A stretch of DNA of 6,454 nucleotides, taken from an uncultured Clostridia bacterium. Lineage in GTDB: Bacteria > Bacillota_A > Clostridia > Oscillospirales > Oscillospiraceae. The DNA lies in the NCBI GenBank assembly GCA_947167435.1, contig CAMVIC010000092.1, positions 1 to 6,454 on the forward strand. Direction: 5' to 3'. Shown one piece after another: positions 1 through 5,080 of the stretch (the first letter of the stretch is position 1; each line of letters starts with the position of its first letter). The position numbers and the translations under genes were made by a program. A model generated the notes under the pieces. That model worked only from the letters and a program-made list of their open reading frames with translations. It did not search any database and was not told the origin of the DNA.

Positions 1-1135
1 CCGGCTCGATGCGGTTGCCGTTGATTTTGATCATGTCGCCGCTGCGGCCCAGCAGCACGTAGTTGCCGTTTTCATCCAGGGCTGCCAGGTCACCGGTGTG
101 ATAAAGGCCGTCCACAAAGGCCTTTGCCGTCTCCTCTGGCAGATTGATATAACCCCGCACGTAGGGGTTTACAAAGCAGAGCTCGCCGGTCTCGCCGTCG
201 GCGACCGGCTTTCCGTCCTCGTCCAGAAGCCGGATCTCGGTCTCCACCTGGGGGCGGCCGATGGGGCAGGTCTCATAGGCCCTGTCAATCCTGAAAAAGC
301 CCACCGCGAAGCCGCTTTCGCTGGCGGCATAGATGTTGATGAGCTCAAGCTTGTCGTTATACAGGTTGTTTGCGGGCTCGCTGCCCACAAACAGCATCCG
401 CAGGAAGGGGCCGGTATTGTTGCCCAGCTTGCGAACGTAGGAGGGCGTCAGAAAGGTGATGGTAATCCGCTTGGTCAGGAAAAACCTGGCCAGAGCGGTG
501 GGATTCTTGATGGTGGCGTAGGAGACGATGTAGTTTTTCCCGCAGAACACGTTCAGCCCCGCCAGAATCACGATGACGGTGGCGACAAAGTTCATGGGCG
601 CCAGTGTGGCCAGCCGGTCCTTCTCGGAGAAGGGGACCACGCCGTCGATGCGGATGGAGTCGATGGCCCGCTGAAGATTGCCGTATTCGTGCAGTACGCC
701 CTTGGGATTGCCGGTGGTGCCGGAGGTGTAGATGGCATAGGCCGCGTCGTGCTCGTCCGGCGTCTCGTGTCCGCGGAGGGATTCAAGACGCATGATCTCG
801 TCCCAGTTCTCTGCGGAGATTTCCAGCTTGCAGCCGCAGTCCCGGCGGATGTAGTCGATGCGCTCCGGGGCATAGGTGTCCTCCACCAGAGCCCAGGCGG
901 CGCCGGCCTTCCATACGCCGACCATGGCAATCACCGGCAGAACGCCCCGGGGCAGGTCGATGAGGACGAAATCCTCTTTCCCGATTTTGTTTGCCTTCAG
1001 CCAGGCGTAGATGCGCCCGGACATCTCGTCCAGCTGGGCATAGCTGACGCCCTTTGTGTGCACGTCGTCAAACAGAATCGGTGCGTCGGGCGCCTGCTCG
1101 GTATAACGCTGTAGTTTATCCAGAATAGTTTCCAA
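1..1135 (-). CDS. AMP-forming adenylation enzyme (NRPS A-domain-like, ANL superfamily), 3' end missing
   Basis: Enzymes of this family activate a carboxylic or amino acid with ATP to an acyl-adenylate and usually load it on the phosphopantetheine arm of a carrier protein or CoA. The 378 visible residues show the core motifs in order: A2-like WKAGAAWALVEDTY (75-88), the P-loop YTSGTTGNPKGV (136-147), an A5-like NIYAASE (267-273), YHTGDLAAL (345-353) and GRSGDMIKINGNRIEP (363-378), after which the gene leaves the window. The C-terminal subdomain with the catalytic lysine is therefore not visible. The start is a TTG at 1135-1133, eight bases after AGAGGAG. An in-frame TGA lies a short way upstream with no ATG between, so TTG (or the adjacent CTG) is the best choice. 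The A4 region reads MNFVAT (181-186), without the Asp that binds the alpha-amino group in NRPS A domains, so the substrate may not be a standard alpha-amino acid. No condensation or thiolation domain precedes it, so it appears free-standing at the N terminus. Family membership is sure; substrate is unknown. Confidence 0.9.
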   Translation of the reverse strand, partial: METILDKLQRYTEQAPDAPILFDDVHTKGVSYAQLDEMSGRIYAWLKANKIGKEDFVLIDLPRGVLPVIAMVGVWKAGAAWALVEDTYAPERIDYIRRDCGCKLEISAENWDEIMRLESLRGHETPDEHDAAYAIYTSGTTGNPKGVLHEYGNLQRAIDSIRIDGVVPFSEKDRLATLAPMNFVATVIVILAGLNVFCGKNYIVSYATIKNPTALARFFLTKRITITFLTPSYVRKLGNNTGPFLRMLFVGSEPANNLYNDKLELINIYAASESGFAVGFFRIDRAYETCPIGRPQVETEIRLLDEDGKPVADGETGELCFVNPYVRGYINLPEETAKAFVDGLYHTGDLAALDENGNYVLLGRSGDMIKINGNRIEP

Positions 1136-1143
1136 CAGACTGA

Positions 1144-1150
1144 CTCCTCT
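1144..1150 (-). promoter_or_regulatory. Shine-Dalgarno site of the adenylation enzyme
   Basis: On the minus strand the sequence reads AGAGGAG, followed by eight bases and then TTG. It decides the non-ATG start, because no ATG or GTG lies in frame between the upstream TGA and this site. Confidence 0.7.
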
Positions 1151-1225
1151 CTGCCATAATCATAATAGAATTGGGAAGCTGCCGCGTTCAGGCAATGACG
1201 ATGCCGTGGACTCATTCTGAGTATT

Positions 1226-1254
1226 ATCATACGCCTAATCCGGACAAATTCCAA
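1226..1254 (-). promoter_or_regulatory. Sigma-A-like promoter for the adenylation gene
   Basis: On the minus strand a -35 TTGGAA (1254-1249) and a -10 TATGAT (1231-1226) are separated by exactly 17 bases. The -10 matches consensus at 5 of 6 positions and the -35 at 4 of 6. Transcription would start near 1219, giving a 5' untranslated region of about 85 bases. It lies downstream of the hairpin that follows the small protein gene, so the adenylation gene can be transcribed independently. Confidence 0.6.
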
Positions 1255-1328
1255 CAGGTTTTCGGAAACAATCTGAAAAAAACGGTTTTTGTGCGCTGAA
1301 GAAGAAACAGGCCGCCGCCCGGTTTTTG

Positions 1329-1364
1329 TTTTCGCCATAAAACGGATTTTCGCCATAAAACGGA
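1329..1364. repeat. Perfect tandem duplication of an 18-bp unit
   Basis: The unit TTTTCGCCATAAAACGGA occurs at 1329-1346 and again without spacer at 1347-1364. It lies in the AT-richer gap between the hairpin and the adenylation-gene promoter. A related ten-base string, CGGTTTTTGT, also occurs twice nearby (1283-1292 and 1320-1329). The duplication could be replication slippage or a paired binding site; nothing in the sequence decides this. Confidence 0.9.
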
Positions 1365-1411
1365 AGAGTCCCCTGCCGCAGAGGAACGAGTCCTCTGCGG
1401 CAGGGGATTCT
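1365..1411 (-). terminator. Strong intrinsic-terminator-like hairpin after the double-glycine protein gene
   Basis: A perfect 16-bp inverted repeat (1370-1385 against 1391-1406) has a 5-base loop. It extends outward with 1365-1369 against 1407-1411, broken only at 1368/1408. It starts 18 bases past the stop codon at 1429. Read on the minus strand, the stem is followed by ACTCTTCCGTTTT, a weak and interrupted U tract. It therefore probably ends the small-protein transcript, perhaps incompletely, and may also stabilise the 3' end of the mRNA. Confidence 0.75.
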
Positions 1412-1428
1412 GCCTTGTGTGTGCGCTG

Positions 1429-1851
1429 TCAGACGTTGGCGACGCCGCTGGCGCGGATATCACCGATGGGGACGCCGCTGTAGGTGCCGTTGAAGTGCCA
1501 GACCGCACTCAGGCTCACCGCGCCGGAGAGACCGGGGATGGCAAAGCTGGCCAGACGGTTGGTGACCGGGTTGCTGCCGCCGTAATTGACGGCTGCGGCA
1601 GTGGCGGTATAGACCATGCCGTTTGCGGACAGCTCTACGCCGCCGCCGTTGCTGTACAGACTGTAGGAGGTGGCGCACACATCCACGTACAGGGTGTTCT
1701 GACCGTAGCCGTCGGCCTGTACGGACCAGTTAACCAGAAGGTTGAGCTGGGTGCCGGTACTGGAGGCGAAGCTGCCGGAGGAAATGACGCCGCCGCCAAA
1801 GCCGCCCGCTACCTGATTGAGTTCGCTCTCAGAAAGAATCTTTTTTTCCAT
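1429..1851 (-). CDS. Double-glycine-leader small secreted protein, probable cargo of the adjacent exporter
   Basis: This 140-residue protein starts with MEKKILSESELNQVAGG. The leader fits the classical double-glycine export signal: Leu at -12, Glu at -8, Leu at -7, Val at -4 and Gly-Gly at -2/-1. Cleavage after Gly17 would release 123 residues. The rest is rich in Gly, Ser and Ala and alternates hydrophobic and polar residues, as in beta strands (for example LNLLVNWSV 36-44, TLYVDVCATSYSLY 53-66, AVSLSAVWHFNGTYSG 111-126). There is a single Cys (59), so no lanthionine or disulfide pattern is apparent, and there is no second membrane or signal segment. The start has GAGGGA six bases upstream of ATG. 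The gene is divergent from the operon encoding a C39 peptidase transporter, which is the reason to call it cargo. I do not recognise a named family. The SYSLY...NG..YT...NY...HFNGTYSG pattern faintly recalls beta-sandwich domains of phage tail proteins, from memory only. Bacteriocin, adhesin or signalling roles all remain open. Confidence 0.85.
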   Translation of the reverse strand: MEKKILSESELNQVAGGFGGGVISSGSFASSTGTQLNLLVNWSVQADGYGQNTLYVDVCATSYSLYSNGGGVELSANGMVYTATAAAVNYGGSNPVTNRLASFAIPGLSGAVSLSAVWHFNGTYSGVPIGDIRASGVANV

Positions 1852-1857
1852 TGTATT

Positions 1858-1863
1858 TCCCTC
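1858..1863 (-). promoter_or_regulatory. Ribosome binding site of the double-glycine protein
   Basis: On the minus strand GAGGGA is followed by AATACA and then the ATG at 1851. This supports the start that leaves the 17-residue leader intact. Confidence 0.7.
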
Positions 1864-1896
1864 GACTTTCCCAGAATGATTTTCTCTGACGTGCCT

Positions 1897-1905
1897 ACCA
1901 TATCA
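1897..1905 (-). promoter_or_regulatory. Possible extended -10 promoter of the double-glycine protein gene
   Basis: The minus strand reads TGATATGGT, a TGn extended -10 element with TATGGT as the hexamer (1902-1897). No good -35 hexamer sits at the normal distance. That position is instead covered by a direct repeat (1913-1932), as expected if an activator replaces the -35 contact. Transcription would start near 1890, about 40 bases before the ATG. Confidence 0.4.
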
Positions 1906-1912
1906 GGCTGTC

Positions 1913-1932
1913 TGTCACACAAGTGTCACACA
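1913..1932. repeat. Direct repeat TGTCACACA-N2-TGTCACACA, candidate operator
   Basis: Two identical 9-bp copies (1913-1921 and 1924-1932) are spaced so that the period is 11 bp, about one helical turn. They lie over the -35 region of the possible minus-strand promoter and about 60 bases upstream of the plus-strand promoter -35. That placement suits a regulator that binds as a tandem dimer, but no regulator gene is in the window. Confidence 0.6.
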
Positions 1933-1992
1933 GGCAAAAACCCCGCCTGCACAGAGAGAGAAACATGCCGCTGAAAAACAAGCCGGATTGAC

Positions 1993-2021
1993 TTGAAATT
2001 TGCCGCAGAAACCCTTATAAT
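1993..2021 (+). promoter_or_regulatory. Sigma-A promoter of the export operon
   Basis: TTGAAA (1993-1998) and a perfect TATAAT (2016-2021) are separated by 17 bases. Transcription would begin near 2028, leaving an untranslated leader of about 130 bases before the STAS gene. This is the best promoter match in the window and suggests the operon has a sizeable housekeeping-polymerase input rather than only an alternative sigma factor. Confidence 0.8.
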
Positions 2022-2027
2022 AGTTAA

Positions 2028-2160
2028 CAATGGCATAATGCCCGCATAGTGTCCGGGACAACAACGCGGATACCGGCGGAGGACCTGCCGGAAAAAGCGG
2101 GACTGCGGCCGGTGAAAAGCTTTTTGATTCACTGCCATATCGTATACAGGAGGACATACC
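2028..2160 (+). other. 5' untranslated leader of the export operon with alternative stems
   Basis: The leader carries a short hairpin, 2073-2079 against 2085-2091 with one G-U pair and a 5-base loop, followed by AAAAA. The bases 2072-2077 (ACCGGC) can instead pair with 2108-2113 (GCCGGT), so the two stems exclude each other. A weaker stem pairs 2112-2116 with 2128-2132. The leader ends in AGGAGG (2147-2152 region), seven bases before the ATG. No known riboswitch class is recognised, and the stems may be fortuitous in GC-rich sequence. Confidence 0.35.
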
Positions 2161-2460
2161 ATGCTGAAAATCAACAAGACTTGTGAGGACGCAAAACTGA
2201 CGGTTGCTCTGGAGGGGCGCCTGGACACCACCAGCTCTCCGGAACTGGAGAAGAGCCTGCAGGAGAGCCTTGACGGCGTCAGCGAACTGATCATGGATCT
2301 GAGCGGATTGGAGTATATCTCCTCCGCCGGACTGCGCGTGCTGCTCTCGGCACAGAAGACCATGATGAAGCAGGGCAGCATGAAGGTGATCCACGTCAAC
2401 GAGACCGTGATGGAAATTTTCGAGGTCACGGGCTTCGTGGAAATTCTGACCATCGAATAA
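2161..2460 (+). CDS. STAS-domain protein, anti-anti-sigma factor-like (SpoIIAA/RsbV type)
   Basis: The 99 residues form a single STAS domain of normal length. Visible features are the N-terminal strands (LTVALEGRLDTTSSPEL, 13-29), the central strand and turn ELIMDLSGLEYISSAGLRVL (42-61) and the C-terminal helix region. In SpoIIAA and RsbV the loop reads DSSGL or DSTGL, and the first Ser is phosphorylated by an anti-sigma kinase. Here the equivalent is YISSAGL with Ser55 as the likely phospho-site and the preceding Asp replaced by Ser54. Proteins of this kind bind and release an anti-sigma or HPK-like ATPase in a partner-switching cascade. No such kinase or PP2C phosphatase is in the window. 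It is the first gene of the export operon, with a strong AGGAGG site, and ends three bases before the next gene in the same reading frame. Its target, a sigma factor or the exporter itself, is unknown. Confidence 0.92.
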   Translation: MLKINKTCEDAKLTVALEGRLDTTSSPELEKSLQESLDGVSELIMDLSGLEYISSAGLRVLLSAQKTMMKQGSMKVIHVNETVMEIFEVTGFVEILTIE

Positions 2461-2463
2461 GCC

Positions 2464-2880
2464 ATGGCAGAACCGATTTTCAGAGAGAAGAGCCTGGAGA
2501 GAATTACCTCGCCGGAGGAGCTGAGCGACTATCTTCGCGTCACCAGCCCCTCGGTCTGGCTGGTTCTGGTCGCGGTGATTCTGCTTCTGGCGGGGGTTCT
2601 GGTGTGGAGTGCGGCCACGTCCATCGACAGCGTTGTCACCGGCACCGCCCAGGTGGAAAACGGCACCATGCGCATCCTTTTTGACGACCAACAGCTTGCC
2701 CAGAGCGTGCAGACCGGCATGACCGTAAAAGTGGGAGAGACCGAGAGCACCATCAGCGGCATCGGGACCGGAGCCAGCGGCTCGCTGTTTGCCAGCGGTG
2801 TGACTACGCTGGCCGACGGCAGCTATCCGGCCAGAGTGGTCCTTCGGAAAACACAGGTTCTGCGGCTCCTGTTCAACTGA
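2464..2880 (+). CDS. Short HlyD-like NHLM-type secretion adaptor with one membrane segment
   Basis: This 138-residue protein has the N-terminal pattern typical of NHLM secretion adaptors as I know them: FREKSLERITSPEELSDYLRVTSP (about 6-29) directly before one membrane helix (VWLVLVAVILLLAGVLVW, 31-48). The external part (about 52-138) looks like small beta strands and ends in KTQVLRLLFN. Usual HlyD family members have a long coiled-coil hairpin and lipoyl-like halves; neither is visible here, so the protein is far shorter than a standard adaptor. The reading frame is open with clean neighbours on both sides, which argues for a genuine short form rather than decay. There is no Shine-Dalgarno before the ATG at 2464. 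Translation probably depends on ribosomes ending on the STAS gene, whose TAA precedes this ATG by one codon in the same frame. It probably sits in the membrane with the two ABC subunits that follow. Confidence 0.8.
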   Translation: MAEPIFREKSLERITSPEELSDYLRVTSPSVWLVLVAVILLLAGVLVWSAATSIDSVVTGTAQVENGTMRILFDDQQLAQSVQTGMTVKVGETESTISGIGTGASGSLFASGVTTLADGSYPARVVLRKTQVLRLLFN

Positions 2881-2888
2881 GGGCGCCT

Positions 2889-5069
2889 ATGGGACAGAAG
2901 AAGATCAAACAACCGGTGACAAGGGGCCGCGCCCGGGTCCCGGTTGTTATGCAGATGGAGGCGCTGGAGTGCGGTGCCGCCTCCCTGGCCATGGTGATGG
3001 CCTACTACGACAAGTGGGTTCCGCTGGAGCAGGTGAGACTGGACTGCGGCGTCAGCCGCGACGGCTCCAACGCCAAGAACGTGCTGCTTGCCGCGCGAAG
3101 CTACGGCTTCGAGGCCCAGGGCTACCGCTGCGAGCCGTCGGCTCTGCGGGAGGGGATGCCGCTTCCCTGCATCATCCACTGGAATTTCAATCATTTTGTT
3201 GTCCTGGACGGCTTTAAGGGCAACTATGCATATATCAACGATCCGGCACGGGGCGAAGTCAAAGTTTCCATGGAGGAATTTGACGTCGCCTTTACCGGCA
3301 TTTGTCTGCAAATTACCCCGGGACCGGATTTCGTGCCCGGCGGCAAGCGCAAGAGCACGCTCAGCTTTGCCCGCTCCCGTCTGAAGGGCGCGGGAGCCGC
3401 CGTGGCCTTCGTGCTGCTGTCCACCGTGATCGGGTACCTGTTCGGCATCATAAATCCGGTATTCTCCCGCTTTTTCATGGACCGTCTGCTGACGGGAGAA
3501 AACCGGGAGCTTCTGATGCCCTTCCTGGGCCTGATGGCGCTGATGGGCCTTGCTCAGGTGACGGTGTCATGGATTCAGGCGGTATACGCCCTGAAGATCA
3601 ACGGCAAAATGGCCATTGTCGGCAGCAGCGAGTATATGTGGAAGCTGCTGCGCATGCCCATGGAGTTTTTCTCCCAGCGCATGGCGGGTGACCTGATGCA
3701 GCGGCAGGGGACCAACGCCTCCATCGCCTCCACCCTGGTCAATACCCTGACTCCTCTGGCGCTCAACACCATCATGATGATCTTCTATCTGGTGGTTATG
3801 CTGCGCTACAGCGTGCTGCTGACCATCGTGGGCATCGTGACGATCATCCTGAACCTGCTGGTGTCCCGGATCATCTCGGCAAAGCGCGTCAACATCACCC
3901 GTGTTCAGATGCGCGACGCGGGCAAGCTGGCCTCCGCAACCGTCTCCGGCATTCAGATGGTGGAGACCATCAAGGCAAGCGGCGCCGAAAACGGCTATTT
4001 TCAGAAATGGGCGGGGTATCAGGCCTCGGTCAACGCCCAGAATGTGAAGTTTGCAAAGCTGAACCATTACCTGGGCATGATTCCCGCACTGCTGTCCGCC
4101 ATTGCCGACGCGTCGGTGCTGATTATCGGCGTATGGCTTGCCATGCGGGGGGAGTTTACCCTGGGCATGATCATGAGCTTCCAGGGCTTCCTGAACGCCT
4201 TCATGTCCCCAGCCATGACCATCATCTCCGCCGGGCAGATGATTCAGGAGATGCGCACGGAGATGGAGCGCGTGGAGGACGTAATGCAGTATCCCTCCGA
4301 TCCCCATGCCATCGACACGCCGCTGTCCGACGAAAAGGACTATTCCAAGCTCTCCGGCGCGGTGGAGCTGAAAAACGTCTGCTTTGGCTATTCCCGGCTG
4401 GGAGAGCCCCTGATCCGGGACTTCTCCATGAGCATGAAGCCCGGCAGCCGCGTGGCCTTCGTGGGCAGCTCCGGCTGCGGCAAGTCCACGCTTTCCAAGC
4501 TTATTTCCGGGCTGTATCAGCCCTGGAGCGGCGAGATTCTCTTTGACGGCAGGTCCATCTCCCAGATTGACCGCAGCGTGTTCACCGGCTCGGTTGCGGT
4601 GGTGGACCAGGATATAACGCTCTTTGAGGACACCATCGCCAACAACATCAAAATGTGGGACGAGTCCATCGAGGACTTTGAGATGATCCTGGCCGCCCGG
4701 GACGCGCAGATCTACGACGACATCATGGCACGGGAGGGCGGCTTCGGCGCAAAGCTCACCGAAGGCGGCAAGGACCTGTCCGGCGGCCAGCGGCAGCGCC
4801 TGGAGATTGCCCGGGTACTGGCACAGGACCCCTCCATCATCATCATGGACGAGGCCACCTCCGCCCTGGATGCCAAGACGGAATACGAGCTGGTAAAGGC
4901 GGTCAAGGACAGGGGCATCACCTGTATCGTCATTGCCCACCGGCTCTCCACCATCCGCGACTGCGACGAGATTATCGTACTCGACCACGGCCTGGTGGTG
5001 GAACGCGGCACCCATGAGGAGCTCATGGCCAAAGGCGGCTATTATACCGAGCTCATCACCAGCGACTGA
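2889..5069 (+). CDS. NHLM/NHLP-type export ABC transporter with C39 peptidase, permease and ATPase (PCAT)
   Basis: This 726-residue protein is a peptidase-containing ABC transporter that removes double-glycine leaders and exports the cargo. The C39 domain (about 15-145) keeps the oxyanion Gln22, catalytic Cys28 (QMEALECGAASLAMV), His102 (NHFVVLDGF) and Asp118 (INDPARG), so it should be active. Hydrophobic segments at about 165-440 form the six-helix ABC permease. The ATPase has Walker A GSSGCGKST (526-534), Q-loop Gln574, signature LSGGQ (630-634), Walker B IIIMDE with catalytic Glu655, and H-loop His684. Length and domain order are those of the NHLM peptidase/ATP-binding subunit. The start eight bases after the adaptor stop is preceded by a moderate GAGGG site. 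The next gene starts 11 bases after its stop. The divergent gene at 1429-1851 encodes a protein with a fitting leader, the obvious substrate candidate. Confidence 0.97.
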   Translation: MGQKKIKQPVTRGRARVPVVMQMEALECGAASLAMVMAYYDKWVPLEQVRLDCGVSRDGSNAKNVLLAARSYGFEAQGYRCEPSALREGMPLPCIIHWNFNHFVVLDGFKGNYAYINDPARGEVKVSMEEFDVAFTGICLQITPGPDFVPGGKRKSTLSFARSRLKGAGAAVAFVLLSTVIGYLFGIINPVFSRFFMDRLLTGENRELLMPFLGLMALMGLAQVTVSWIQAVYALKINGKMAIVGSSEYMWKLLRMPMEFFSQRMAGDLMQRQGTNASIASTLVNTLTPLALNTIMMIFYLVVMLRYSVLLTIVGIVTIILNLLVSRIISAKRVNITRVQMRDAGKLASATVSGIQMVETIKASGAENGYFQKWAGYQASVNAQNVKFAKLNHYLGMIPALLSAIADASVLIIGVWLAMRGEFTLGMIMSFQGFLNAFMSPAMTIISAGQMIQEMRTEMERVEDVMQYPSDPHAIDTPLSDEKDYSKLSGAVELKNVCFGYSRLGEPLIRDFSMSMKPGSRVAFVGSSGCGKSTLSKLISGLYQPWSGEILFDGRSISQIDRSVFTGSVAVVDQDITLFEDTIANNIKMWDESIEDFEMILAARDAQIYDDIMAREGGFGAKLTEGGKDLSGGQRQRLEIARVLAQDPSIIIMDEATSALDAKTEYELVKAVKDRGITCIVIAHRLSTIRDCDEIIVLDHGLVVERGTHEELMAKGGYYTELITSD

Positions 5070-5074
5070 GGAGG
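5069..5074 (+). promoter_or_regulatory. Shine-Dalgarno site of the second ABC subunit
   Basis: AGGAGG begins on the last base of the upstream TGA stop and lies six bases before the ATG at 5081. It indicates coupled, roughly equal synthesis of the two transporter subunits. Confidence 0.8.
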
Positions 5075-5080
5075 CGGAGA

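Noticed and set aside
98..1114. Long plus-strand open frame of 338 codons opposite the adenylation gene
   Set aside because: It is antisense to a gene with clear ANL motifs, shows no family motif of its own, and its Gly/Val/Asp-rich composition is the usual mirror of GC-rich codon use.
1289..1483. Small plus-strand frame containing the repeated peptide FAIKR
   Set aside because: The repeat only reflects the 18-bp DNA duplication. There is no ribosome site and the frame runs through the terminator hairpin.
1429..1851. Lantibiotic or other cysteine-based modified peptide
   Set aside because: There is a single Cys in 123 residues and no LanM, radical-SAM or YcaO gene in the window.
1931..1949. 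Small inverted repeat CAGGC / GCCTG with a 9-base loop
   Set aside because: It has only five base pairs, no U tract in a useful position and is within a divergent promoter region, so it is not called a terminator.
1417..1974. Plus-strand open frame of 185 codons over the double-glycine protein gene
   Set aside because: The minus-strand frame has a ribosome site, a textbook leader and a terminator. The plus frame crosses the divergent promoter region and has no support.
1915..2691. Minus-strand open frames across the STAS and adaptor genes
   Set aside because: They run through the export-operon promoter and antisense to two genes with recognisable family features.
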